A DNA stretch of 64,000 nucleotides from Talinum fruticosum. Taxonomy: Eukaryota > Streptophyta > Magnoliopsida > Caryophyllales > Talinaceae. Location: contig JAITYX010000102.1 of NCBI GenBank assembly GCA_021018815.1, positions 1,488,001-1,552,000 on the forward strand. The letters run 5' to 3'. Position numbers and translations under genes: made by a program. Below the pieces are notes generated by a model that saw only the letters and a list, made by a program, of their open reading frames with translations, made no database searches and was not told where the DNA came from. Of this stretch, positions 45,403-57,479 are shown in pieces; within the stretch, counting starts at the first letter, position 1; each line of letters opens with the position of its first letter.

Positions 45403-46450
45403 ATATTAATATATACAAAAATATAAATTTTTATAAGGTACAAGTAATAAACGTACGTTAGCCTTGACATCCCTTACTAATATTGAATCATGTGCATTGG
45501 CACGACAGCTGTTAAAGGATCCTCTTCTACTACTTAAATAAATAGTTATATAGTCAATAACTTGATTAGATTATTCCTTGTAGATTTTAAACCTGTGATG
45601 TGCAATGTTTCATTCTTTGATTAATTGTTATAAGCCGATTTCCGTAGGAAATATTCTCTATTTAGACAAGTCATATTGACCATTATATTAGCCCCAATAT
45701 ATTTATAATTAACCGTATATATTTATAATTACTACTAGCCTATAGATTCGTAGTTTACGTGCTCTGTGACTCCCTAATAATCCATATATCTATTATTTTC
45801 TTTTAATAATATTCTTATTTTAATTGTACTCCTTATTATATGTCATATACTTCCTGTTTCAACCTTCTTCCTTAATTATATTGTAGTCTAATGCATGTAC
45901 TAACATGGTCTCTTACTAATACTTTCGAACTAATTGAACAAATAACTAAAAACGATAATCAATTTAATCTAATCAATAATTATATTTTATCATATTTATG
46001 AACTTTAAGATGTCACAAATTATGCCATATTCTACCTTTGTATTACCCCTTATTTTATACCTTATTTAAAATGTCCTCTTCTCCTACTCTCCTTGCTCCC
46101 TAAGGGTAACTTTTTACATTAACCCTTAAACATGTCTCCATTTATATTTTGAATCTATAATTTTTTTCCCAAATAGCACATGCAATACAATTTCAAGGTC
46201 ATCTATTATATTTCTAATGAGATGTTGCAAGATCAAACACAATTTTTAACCCCCATAATACTCCTCTCACAAAAATATCACCAATAGCTTCATGGACCAT
46301 AATCTCCAATTATTACGAGTTATAAAACATAATAGTTAACATAATTACTAGATAAATAATATATAATCTGAAAGACCTATTGTTGAATCAACACATTCTT
46401 TACATTTATGAGCGTTATTCAACTTTCAAATACCCATAATTCTTATTATC
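45403..46450. other. AT-rich non-coding DNA
   Basis: No open frame, motif or terminal repeat was recognised. Confidence 0.3.
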
Positions 46451-47284
46451 AATATTAAAATTCAATTTAAAATTCATTATTAAATTTATATTTAGCTTTG
46501 CATGTCAATGTTGAGAATTATAAAGCATGAAGTTTGAATGGTTAAATCAATTTTTTAAATTGGGTTTTTCCTCACAAATATACAAAGTGGAAGAAGAAAA
46601 AACATGAAGTAGTGGCGGCAATTGGGCGGCTGTAGTGGCGACTGCCAGAGGTGACTGGGAGGCGGCGATGGTCGCGGCCGGGTGGTGAGTTGGTGGTGGC
46701 CAGCTTGTGGTGGAGGAAGATGGAGGAGGAGAGAGAAAGTGTGAAGAAATGGGGTTTTGAAGTTGTAGATGATATTTAAAGAAGAAAGAAATAGTGAGTC
46801 TTCGTATTCTCTCTCTCCTCGAACTGAAATCCAAAGCTCATTTTTTTTTCTTTTAGTAGTAATGTTGTTATTATCATGAATATTTAAATTCAATTAAAAA
46901 TTCATTATTAAATTTAAATTTAGCTTTGCATGTCAATTTATAGAATTAGAAACCATGAATTTTAAATGGTTAAATAAGTATTTGAAATTGAGGTTTTACC
47001 TCAAAAATATATAAAGAGGAAGAAGACAAAAGATGGAATAGTTGCGGCAATTGGGCAGCGGCGGCAGTGGCTACCAGAGGAGGCTGGGAAGCGGCGATGA
47101 CCGCGGCTGGGTGGTGACTAGGTGGTGGAAGATGATGGAGGAGGAGAGAGAGTGTATGAAAAAAATGAGGTTTTGAAGTTGTAGATAATATTTAAAGAAC
47201 AAAAGAAGAGTGACTCTATTTTTTCTCTCCTCAAACATAAATCCAATTTTGATTTTTTTCTTTTAGTAGTAATGTTATTGTTAC
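46451..47284. repeat. ~410-bp tandem duplication
   Basis: Copy 1, 46451-46875; copy 2, 46880-47284. They share an AT-rich first part ('agctttgcatgtcaat'), a TATA-like 'atatacaaag/atatataaag' phrase, a GC-rich GGC-repeat block ('gcggcaattgggc') and a 'ttttagtagtaatgtt' end. Divergence by eye is considerable, with indels. Minus-strand frames across the GGC block are Pro/Ser/Thr-rich and not recognised. Confidence 0.85.
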
Positions 47285-47590
47285 TATTTTTATTATTATT
47301 ATTCTATTTTCTTTTCGTCTTATTATTAGTGTAAAGTCCTTCTCTAATTTTTCAAAGTCTACTACTTCTATCCATTATTCCACTTTATTAATTAATTTTA
47401 TTTAATTTAATTTGAATCTATTATGATATATTATTTTTCTTTTGAGAAAGTTATGTTAATTTATGTTATTTATTATATGAATTTTACACTCTTTGTATTG
47501 AGCATATATGTATGTTTAAGAGTGATACTGCAACTTTTTAGTCATAAGGATATAATTCTATTTTTATTGTTTAGTATTTGACGTTTAATA
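47285..47590. other. AT-rich non-coding DNA
   Basis: Includes short TTA-rich runs (about 47290-47330). Nothing else was recognised. Confidence 0.3.
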
Positions 47591-47690
47591 TTTAGTTGGG
47601 TCATTTCATTGATAAAATTATTTATTTAATATATGTACAAATGTGTATGTTTGATAGAAAACCTCCTATGTAATTTGAGCCCTGGAAAAG
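47591..47690 (+). repeat. 100-bp direct repeat, left copy
   Basis: Starts TTTAGTTGGG and ends GGAAAAG, directly against the Athila LTR tip at 47691. It differs from 49836-49935 at three positions. Confidence 0.92.
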
Positions 47691-49547
47691 TGTTAGCTTG
47701 TTGTACAGCGAACAAATTAAACCACTACTTAGACTTATAATAAACAATATAGTATAGGGAAGTAGGGATCGAATCCACGAGGAAAGATATAATAAATATG
47801 TAAGCTTAAATCTAATTCAATTTACTACTCGAAAAACAAAATAGAAAATATAAATTAAAATCAATAACTAAAAATCATAGAAAATTATCTAACAACTAAA
47901 TAAATAATTTACACATAATGAAAAAAATACTATAATGACCCAGAAATAATTTTATATATTTTTTAGAATAATTAAAACAGAAAACTAAAGCAGAAAATAA
48001 ACAAATTCTAAAACAGAAATTAAATAAGCAAAATGCTGCACTAAATTAATTACGAAAATAAATACTAAAATTACCTAGAATATTTACACTAATTTTATAG
48101 ACCTAGCCAGACCCAAAAATATAAAAATAAAATTTAAAACCGAATTTACGAAATTAATTAACTAAAAACCTGCAGTAATTAAATTCAAGAATTAAATCTG
48201 AAAAATTATCAAATTAATTCCAAAAATTCTAAAATTTAATCACATCAAATGAGGACTCTATCTAAACTATAAAAGAGGATAAAACACGAAAAAATAAAAG
48301 AAACTATTTTTAAACTAATTTCTAACAAACTGACTCAAAAATAATAAAATCTGACAGAAAATTAATATGAAAATTAAAATATATAAAGACTCAATATAAA
48401 ATTAAAATAGAATTACTAAAAATAACCTAAAATACTGATCTTTAGGGGTATAATGAAATTGATAATAAAAGTCTATAAATTTATAAATAAAAATTGACAA
48501 ACTAAAGAAAATAACTAAAAAGCAAACAAATAATTATCAAAGATATCAAATTTATAAAAACACTTAGTATAATCTATATTCACCATGAAAATTATTATTT
48601 ATCATTAACACACAAATTGATCTAACCATGAGCTAAACTCGTAGAAGACAACCACTAGCGGATTTTCCCCATTTTTCGTTAAATATTGGTTTACTTAGGC
48701 CTATCCCTAATATAAACCCTACTAATATTGATAATCCTAGCAATAGCACTAGAATTTAATCAAATTAGAGTATTAAGTATTAGAAAAACATCGTCTAGCA
48801 CCTAATAACCAATCTACTAGCAAATTGATTTAAGAAAGATCTATGATAAATTTCCTAATTAAAAGAGATGGGTATGAGCCATCCATGATTAACTAGGGTG
48901 ATACTTATGTCTAAAAGATCAAGTGATTACGTACTTAAATCCTTTAAACTATCATATGAATTTATATAAAACTAATTAGCATGCACTCAAATTAATTAGA
49001 TATAAAATCATAAACATTAAAATCGAATTATCATATAATCATGGATCGAATCAATATGACAATAAAGATCGAAATTTTATCTCAAAATAAATTAATTTAA
49101 CATGATTTCAAATAGATTATACTATGTATAAAAAAAACTACTCAAGCATAATGTAATTTAAAACATGTAAACTAAATAAAAATAACATCTTTAATGTTGA
49201 ACTAACAATAAAAAAAAAGAGTCTTTAAAATAAAAATTACAATAATAATAATACCATAATAATCCTTGCCATAGTGATGATCAAGAAGGTGATGAGAGAG
49301 ATGATGATAATTAGGATTATGGTGATGGTAGGTAAAGAAAAGGTTAGCAAGGTATGGTGTGAGGGTGTGTGATGGACAGCAAGGATGATGTGTGGGCAGC
49401 GTAGGAAGTGCCAGCGTATGCAAGGAATGAGCAGCGAAGGAAGGGGGCGGGGCTGTCCAGCCAAGAGGGGTAGCAGCAAGGGCGGCGTGAGGCAGCCAGC
49501 AGCCGCAAGGGCTCCGTCCGGGCTCTTCTTCGTGATGATGAGGGTAA

Positions 49548-49600
<53 letters not shown>

Positions 49601-49835
49601 TGAAGGAGCTAGAGTTATTCCTCTTTCTTCTCTTTCAAGTTTTCTTTTCTCTTCAAATTAGGGTTTCTTAAAATATAATATCATAAAATAAATATTTTAT
49701 GACATATTATATTTATGTACCGACTTCATATTTTTCTTGAATGCTTGTCTCGTAGTTAAAAGTCCACTTTTAACGTCTTTTCTTTTCTTCCCCACTTTAT
49801 TCGATAATTACCTATAAATAAACAAAATAGGATAA
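47691..49835 (-). repeat. Second Athila LTR (solo or orphan), truncated at its start
   Basis: Low end TGTTAGCTTG at 47691 is an exact LTR 3' tip. The sequence follows 43138-45402 to about 49830 and then breaks off ~80 bp before the LTR start. There is no primer site below it, so it is not a 5' LTR. It contains an (AT)n run at 49551-49598. It is flanked on both sides by the same 100-bp sequence. Confidence 0.83.
49551..49598. repeat. (AT)n microsatellite
   Basis: About 24 uninterrupted AT units inside the LTR. The other Athila LTR copies lack it at this place. Confidence 0.95.
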
Positions 49836-49935
49836 TTTAGTTGGGTCATTTCATTAATAAAATTATTTATTTAATATATGTACAAATGTGTATGTTTGAT
49901 AGAAAACCTCCTATGTAATTCGAGCCCTTGAAAAG
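49836..49935 (+). repeat. 100-bp direct repeat, right copy
   Basis: Matches 47591-47690 with three differences. It joins the truncated LTR at a short shared 'gataa.tta' and continues into 'cgaacaattataaattg'. Confidence 0.92.
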
Positions 49936-51649
49936 CGAACAATTATAAATTGCAAATTGAAGTGCCACGCTTATGATTTGTTTAGCTTAACTATTGTTTA
50001 AGGGAACTAATAATATTAATTAAGGTTGGGTTATTACAATTATGTTTACCAAGCATCCGAATCAGATCCATTTTTGTCGACATATTCAAGTTGAAACTAT
50101 ACTCTTGTACATTCGATTATCAACTAATAAAACCATTGGTGCTGAATTATTTAGCAAAGTTTCAGACTAAGAAACGATCAAAGTTAGGCTCCTCATCCGA
50201 GTTTTAGGACTTTTGATCAAACCAAACTTAGGAGCTATATAACCGGATTTTAGACTTCACTACTAGAGTCAAGTCCATGCCCTCTTGTCGGAGTTATCAC
50301 AAAACAATCAATTCCATGCACCCTTGTAGGAATTGTGGCCCGCCCTTGTAGGGGCAGCCAAACCGAGCATCCCCACGACGCATCGACTTTCTCTTCTTTA
50401 TTTTTTGAAAGTTTGGTTTTTGATTTTGAAAATGAGGCTGGGCTCTTATAAAGATAGATTACACTTTTTGAAATAGTTTTAGGTGAAGGTGTGATTGACT
50501 TAATTTTAGAGAAGTCTCACAATATTATTTCAAAAGGTTAAAAAATTAGAAAAATAAGAAATACATCTTATCGCAAAAGCTTCTGGATCAAATAGTAAAA
50601 TCTATGTGGGCCAGGAGCTCAACCCGACTTCCGGTCGGTGTCGGCTGATGTCAACACTAGTGTCGGCTGATGTCAACACCGATATGAAACCGGCGCTGGC
50701 TAGAGGGCCAAGACTAAAAAGTAAGTCTTGATCATATAACTTCCGCTATCAAAAAGACCCAAATTTTCCTATTTTTAACCTGAAATGCCGAGAAGCCATT
50801 AAGAGACTAAAAGCAAAAAAATCAAGGGGTCGCCATTTATTTTTTAAAAATAAAAACTAAAAAAATACATAAAATACTTTTTCTAGATTCAAGTGTGGAA
50901 AAACTAAACTTAGAAAAGGTTTTAAAAGAGACTCCATAAATCTTAAATGAAGAAACTAGTGTCGGGAGCAAAGGTACGGAATAAAAAGGGATGCTCTTTT
51001 TACGTCCGACAACAGATGACCTTTACTAATCTAAATTGCGAGTCAAAATTGTGTTTGAATCAAGCATGCCACCGACATGCAATTACTAAATTCAAATACC
51101 CAACATGCTTTGAAAATGATAAATAAGAAGTAAATAAAACAATAAATAAAGCAATAATGAAAGTGAAAAAGAAAGCGTAAATAAATAACTATTACATTGG
51201 GCGGAGAAGAATTAAATAAGATACAACTTCAAACCACAATACGGAAAGTGATTAAATAACTGAAATTAAAGTAATAACCATAAAGGCAAACTCGAAGAGT
51301 GAATATGATGTACTTAGGTTGTGCCACTTGTCGATCTTGAATCACAAATGGATTTTGTCAGTGGCAATGAGCTCAAACGAGGTGTAAAGCGGGCCTTTTG
51401 TGTGGGTTAATAAATAGAGAGTTGAGTAGTATTAATTAGAGATGGAGAGAAGAGAGTGTGGGAGAGTGTAAGGGGAGAAATTTTTAGCATATGGGGGTTT
51501 TTCTAGCTGAAAATGGTGCCTCAAATAAGAGGGTGGAAGCGCTATTTATATGAAAAAATTAGGTCAAAATGAAGCCCTTAACGCATTCTAGCTATCGGGG
51601 GCAACTTAAATCGGGCCCGACTGAAAATGCTTGAATTAAAGAGAAGAGA
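49936..51649. other. Mosaic of Tat-like LTR/UTR fragments
   Basis: 50130-50340 resembles 59340-59560 (shared 'gatcaa...ttagga' and 'caagtcca' phrases), the region before a Tat PPT. 50637-50685 carries two copies of 'gtgtcggctgatgtcaacac'. On the minus strand 50815-50840 reads 'aaataaatggcgacccc', like the start of a Tat primer region, suggesting an antisense LTR fragment in 50845-51600. Boundaries are unclear and no ORF was recognised. Confidence 0.35.
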
Positions 51650-52109
51650 AGAATTTACAAGGGAATTCGGTCTTGGTATCGTCACGAGTCATGTCGCACT
51701 TGCAGTTCGTTCCATACTGCATTCTTCACCGATGCCGATAATGAAGGGTCCAAGCATGCCACTTGGATTGACGCCAAGGAGGGTCGGGAGTTCGCTATTA
51801 GTTTAGGAGTGCATCCCCTTCCCGAGTCTATTACTAGGTCTTTTAATTCTTATTGTCTTGTTTCTAGTTCTTTTCCTAATTCCGTTGCTTCTAGTTCAAG
51901 CATCTTCAATATATAAGTCCGATGTACTCGTTGCTTCATTCAATAAAGTAAACCTTTTTACTAATCTCTTGCCTCCTCTTGTTTTTAATTGTTTTGCCTT
52001 TAATAATAAACAAGAAATCCTTAAAGAATTAATAAAATTTAGGGAAGATTATCAAAAATCGCCGACCAATAATAGAGGAAACGATGAAAATTAATCTAGG
52101 ATCGGTTAA

Positions 52110-53493
52110 TCAACCTCAAGAGGTTAAGATCGAGAAAACACTAGATCTATAAGAGGAGAAGCAATTCACTTCGCTTCGTACAGAGTTCATAGATGTCTTC
52201 TCATGGTCCTATAAAGAAATGTTGGGGATAGATCCAAGTATAGCAGAACACAAAATTCCACTTTACGAAGAGGCTAAGCCGATTAAGCAGGAGTTAAGAA
52301 GGATGAAACCCGAGTGGGCACTCAAGATTAAGGAAGGCGTCCAAAAGTAGTTAGAGGATGGGTTCATCAAGGCAGTTCACTATCCTCAATGGGCAACAAA
52401 TATAGTACCGGTTTCGAAGAAGGATGGCAGAGTTTGGATGTGCGTTGACTTCGAGAGAGCCGAACAAGGCCAGCCCAAAAGACTATTTCCCACTACCTCA
52501 TATCAACATCCTTATAAACAACACAACGGGTCATGCTTTTGTTTTATTCATGGATGGCTATGTTGGGTACAATAAGGTGAAGATGGCTGAAGAGGATATG
52601 GATAAGACAACCTTAATCACTCAATGGGGGACATATTGTTATGTGGTGATGCCATTTAGGCTCAAGAACGCCAGCATGCAACGTACCATAGGATGGCGAC
52701 AACACTCTTGCATGACATGATCCACAAAGAAGCCAAAGTCTATGTGGATGACATGATAATAAAGTCCAAAGATAGGGCAGGGCACCTACCTAGCCTCGAG
52801 AAACTCTTCTAGAGACTTAGAAAATACAACATGCACCTTAATCCTCAAAAGTGTGCCTTTCGGGTAACCTCGAGCAAACCGTTAGGCTATGTTTTCGGTC
52901 TTAGAGGAATGACGTTGATCCATCCGAGATCAAAGCCATCTAGGAGATCCCGCCACCAAATACCAAAAAAGAGATAAGGGGTTTCCTAGGACATCTATAG
53001 TACATCAGTCGTTGCATAACAAAACCGACTATGATATGTGAACCTACTTTCTAGAAGTTGAAGAAAGGATCCGAGCCCATTTGGGATGCCGAGTGCCGGT
53101 AAGAATTCGAGAAGGTTAAGGAATACCTAACTAACCCTCCATTACTAATTCTACCCCAACCAGGGAAACCTTTACTTCGTACATTACCCCGATAGAGACG
53201 ACTATAGGAGCCATGCTAGCTCAACGAGACAGGAATGAAGAACATACAATTTATACCAAAGCAAGAAGTTCCTAGATGGTGAGACTAGATACATGCTATT
53301 AGAGAAGACATCATTAGCATTAGTCTCGACTACCAAGAAGCTCGGGCACTACATATTAGCTCACACAGTACATGTGGTAGCACCTATGGATCCCATTAAG
53401 TATATACTTGAGCAACCAAACATCAGCGACGAAGATAGCAAGATGGATCGTCATGCTGTCGTGAATTCAAACTCAAGTATGTCCCTCAAATAA
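52110..53493 (+). pseudogene. Tat-type reverse transcriptase, broken
   Basis: Readable in changing frames: 'FSWSYKEMLGIDPSIAEHKI', 'NIVPVSKKDGRVWMCVDF', 'KASPKDYFPLPHIN' and 'WGTYCYVVMPF'. The catalytic 'VYVDDMIIKSKD' falls near 52740, and the connection domain 'NPQKCAF' near 52845. Stops at several sites and frameshifts near 52450 and 52680 disable it. Confidence 0.85.
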
Positions 53494-53689
53494 TGATGAG
53501 GGTAGAATTGGAATTCCTAGCTGATCGCCTACAACTAAATCGTAGCCCGAACACCTTGACTTTCTAGATGAAAATATCTTACAAGTAGAGGTGGACGTTT
53601 GGATAATGTACTTCGACCGCGCTTCTAATCGAAGGGCTTCAAAGTATGGATTTTTCTAGTCTCACTAGAGGGAGCACATACTCCCATTT

Positions 53690-54102
53690 CAGTCAAATTA
53701 GATTTCAAGGTCACCAACAACACCGTAGAGTATGAAGCGTGTATCACGGGATTGGAAGCTACTATAGAGGTTGGGGTCAAGAATAGCAGGGTTTTCGGTG
53801 CCTCTAATCCGATCATTAATCGGATTTCGCAAAAATGGATGGTATGTGGTGAAGCCTTGACACTCTACCAAGTACACCTAGTCGAACTATCAAAGCATTT
53901 TGAGAATATTTATTTCACCTACCTTCCTAGGGATAACAACCAATTTAAGGATGCGTTAGCCAAATTAGCATCCACGATTAATATCCTCGACAACATTCAT
54001 TCAATGCCCCTTCACATAGAGCGACAGAGTCAATCAACGTACATCTACGTGTTAGGAGTGTCTCATATTGACCAAACTAGTTGGTATCAAGACATTTATT
54101 AG
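53690..54102 (+). pseudogene. Tat-type RNase H
   Basis: 'EYEACITGLEATIEVGV' near 53730, 'VFGASNPIINRI', 'FTYLPRDNNQFKDALAKLAS' to about 53975. A 116-codon segment stays open. The Asp expected in 'FGDSN' is Ala, removing a metal ligand; the late Asp in 'KDALAKLA' is kept. Confidence 0.8.
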
Positions 54103-54249
54103 TATCTCGATAAGCAAGAGTACCAATTGGACTCCCGCCTAGCCCCCAATGAGCCATCGGGATGTTGGTCGCCCAATTCGTCATTAATCAAGGGCGATCT
54201 ACACAAGAAAACCAGCAGCTGGGATCAACTTACTTTGTGTCAACCAACA

Positions 54250-55330
54250 TAAAGCAAAGCACATTATGGACGAGATTTATGGTGGGGAGTGTGGACCCCA
54301 TATGAATGGTAAGATGTTGGTTCGGAAGATTCAGAGATTTAGATATTACTAGTTGACCATGGCGGGATACTCGCCATGAGTTTGTTAGAAAATGCCAAAA
54401 GTGTCACGTGTATGCAAATTTACAACACCAACCACAATCATTCCTCACAACACTAGCATCTCCCTAGCCATTCTTGGTTTTGCAAATAGACATTATTGGC
54501 AAGGTGACCCCTAAAGGAACGGGTGGTCATGAATTGTTGTTAGTAGAAATTGACTAGTTCACTGAGTGGGTAAAAGCGGCCTCTTACAAGGCTCGACATG
54601 GAAGCAGGTGACTAAGTTCATCACTTGAAACATTATTTACCATTATGGCGTGCCTCACGAGTTAATAAGTGACCATGACAGTCATTTTAAGAATGAGGTA
54701 GCAAACTTGTTGGATCAATATAAGATCAAGACCCATAAGTCCTCTCCTTATCGTCCTTAGACCAATAGAGCGAGTCAAGGCCACTAACAAGAATATTCGT
54801 AAAATTATGGAGAAGATGGTTGTTAGCTATAACGATTGGCTTGATAAGTCGCCTTTCGCTTTATAGGGCTATTGAACCTCCATTAGAACTCGTATGGGAG
54901 CAACACCTTACTCACAGGTATACGACATGGAAGTAGTACTTCCAATAGAGATTGTCATTCTCTTGTTAAGAATAATCGTTGAATGTCAAATTCGAAAGCT
55001 GAGTGGGTTAAGGCACACTACGAAGAGTGGGTGTTGCTAGATGAAAGGTGCCTCAACGCCTTACATAGTATCCAAATATACCAGGCACGTATATCAAGGG
55101 CATTCAACAAAAGAGTGAAGTTTTGAAACCTGCAAATTGGGGATTTGGTTCATAAAGAGATTACAGAGTCAATTCGGGACCCACAAGGGAAGTTTAGGCC
55201 TAATTGGCAAGGCCCATTTGTTCTTAGTCAAATATTGTCGGGCGGAGCAATGAAACTGAATGATTTAGATGGTTAAGAAACTTTTCAGTACACAAACTTG
55301 GATCAATTGAAAAAATATTACGTTTAGCAC
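54250..55330 (+). pseudogene. Tat-type integrase
   Basis: The zinc domain is seen as 'AKHIMDEIYGGECGPHMNGK' at about 54252-54310. In the core, 'HYGVPHELISDHDSHFKNEV' near 54640-54700 holds the second Asp. 'KTHKSSPYRP' near 54735 follows, then a stop where 'QTNG' would continue. The C-terminal part is 'GDLVHKEITESIRDPQGKFR' and 'NWQGPFVLSQIL' near 55140-55240. Numerous stops. Confidence 0.83.
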
Positions 55331-55842
55331 AATCCTGGACGATGGGCCAAGCTTGACCCAACTAGGCCACGTCGTGGTAGGTGCCGACCCCAACTTGGAC
55401 AATGGTGGGCTGGTCAGTCGGAATATCCCCTTTTAATTTTAAATTTGTAATTTATTTTTTAACCGTCTAATTAGATGTCTCCTTATTTATTGGATAGTCC
55501 AATTAGGCGGTCCGCTTGTGTACTTTATTCTTTATTAATTTTAAGGGCGGTCTAATTTATTTTTTACCTTTAGGTGAGCGATAACAAATAAAATATAAAA
55601 GTATAGCATAATACTTGCTTTTATTTAATAAAAGGTAAGCCTACTACGTACCCGAGTACATAGCTAATGAAAGGGAAATAAAACAAGCACACCACTTGAA
55701 AAAAATAAAAATAATTTGTTCTAAAGAGGAAAAACTAATCCTCCTATTCTTTTATTCCTCTTTAAAAATCCATTCTAAAATCTAAGCCCTAATCTATCTT
55801 TACTTTCTTTCCTTTGGGGTCACTAGGCTCAGCCCCATCATC

Positions 55843-56400
55843 CTAGGTAGGCTTCTTCAGCTCCTTAATTCTACGGGCCCTCTTCTCTTCGGCTTCTTTA
55901 GCTTCAGATACTCTTCGACAAACACGTTCAGCTACCCGAGGGTTTGCTTCCCGAATTTGGAGCGGTGTAGCAGCGAGGGACAACTTTTTAGGATTAATCT
56001 CTCTAGCTTGCAGTGCCTTATGACATGGGGATCCACTTCTATTATCCACTCCGGATAATAGGTAGATACGATAGTATTCATTTTGCTTGCGAGTGTAAAC
56101 GGCTTTGGCAAATACATCCAGTTTTGGGCCACGAATTCGTTCGGTTAGAGTTGCCAAATCATTTAAATAATTCAAAGGTAGTGGGTCGGATATAGTCCAA
56201 TAGAGGAATTACTTGCTCTCTTCCCATGTGCCGCAACACACGATCAAGGACGTAATAGGTGCTGATTTCTAGGCATAGCAGGCATACAAAAGGTGTTGCA
56301 TGGTATGTGCCCTATATTTGGACACTTTCTAGTGCACGATATGCCATTTAATATCGTTACTATGATTCCTGAGGTACTCCTCCTGCTAGGAAGTACGGTG
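55843..56400 (-). pseudogene. Tat antisense extra ORF, C-terminal part
   Basis: Antisense to pol. 56175-55843 is open for 110 codons, with 'NYLNDLATLTERIRGPKLDV' and a charged tail 'SEAKEAEEKRARRIKELKK'. A neighbouring frame (56132-55932) carries 'YYPEWIIE' where the first has a shift. Tat elements are known to carry antisense ORFs between pol and the 3' LTR, related to plant mobile domain-type proteins. Assignment to that class is inferred from position and style. Confidence 0.5.
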
Positions 56401-56944
56401 ATCGGTTACCTCCTCTTCTCGTTTTCGCTTCCAAAAGTGTACCGCTAAGTACACATCAATATTTGCAGGAGCTCGAATCGGCTTTAGATGCTCCATTAAC
56501 CGAGATCTCCACATAATAATGATAAAAAAAGTGTCCCGCAAGGTCAAAATTAAACCTTTTTAGGCCCAACAAGAGCAAAAGAAAAATAATAGCAAAAATT
56601 AGCAAAAAGAGTGAATAAATTGAAACTTTTAGCGTAAACAAGAGGCAATTTAACCTCGGTGGTGCCGGACAACTATTCGTGGTCGGCGCCGCCAATCGAC
56701 CCACACTTGTTTGGTCTTGTCGGTCGTTATTTGCTTACCCGCAACAACCGGAGGCTCCTAACAAAGTCTTCCTCGGAATTAGCCTTAACACGATCTAGGT
56801 CTATAATTGTTTAAGCAATTATTAGTGGTGTTAGGGAACAAGTAATTCTCTAACAGCTCCACTAAGCTTAGCGAGTGTCGCCGACGCCATATCCCCGTGG
56901 TGTCCTACCAGCGAGAATCCACCTATCAAGCGGACAATAAGAGC

Positions 56945-57262
56945 TCATCGCCTCGGGATAATTATTGCTTCGAGAACGCGTACATCCGACGATAATGCTT
57001 CATCGGGTTCATCAGATTCACCCGATTCCCAAAAAGAATCCACCCCAAATTTATACTCGCTCAATTTCGGAAGATGCTTATAGGTCTCGCATAGGTTTCC
57101 GGAAGATTTGGGCATGACAGGTTTCGCATTCCGTTGGATGCCCGATATAGCATCAAATTCTTCGAGCGGGAGGCATAGTTCCTTATCCCTAAACTTGAAG
57201 ACGTGGTGGTAAGGATCGCAAAAGGCCACAATGACCCTTAAGAAAGTCCAATGCACTTTCAC
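56945..57262 (-). pseudogene. Tat antisense extra ORF, N-terminal part (plant-mobile-domain-like)
   Basis: 105 antisense codons start 'MKVHWTFLRVIVAFCDPYHH', then 'VFKFRDKELCLPLEEFDAIS'. The pattern W..L......DP..H.F.F.. ELC...EEF.AI.G is that of the plant mobile domain / DUF7745-like family found both in host genes and in Tat elements. It ends in an acidic stretch. The DNA between it and 56400 includes stops, so the ORF is broken. Confidence 0.6.
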
Positions 57263-57479
57263 TTAGTGAGTACTCGAATAATGTATTCGGCCCATATTAT
57301 GATAAACCTACACTCTTAGTATTAGTCATCTCATGCGTCTAACGAGATAGGTCACTCATGAAGTTCATTTTTTAGAAGGGAGTAGAAGGGACTGGGAATT
57401 TCTCTTTGATTTGGAGAAGGTTTTGGGTAAGGCACAAATTTTTTAGCCCTCGGCGTGGGTCTAATTTATAGTAGTTTTC

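Noticed and set aside
45403..47690. 45403-47690 as the internal region of an element with LTRs 43138-45402 and 47691-49835
   Set aside because: Both LTRs are antisense, so the internal region would need a primer site below 47691 and a PPT above 45402. Neither is there, whereas a primer site and gag lie below 43138.
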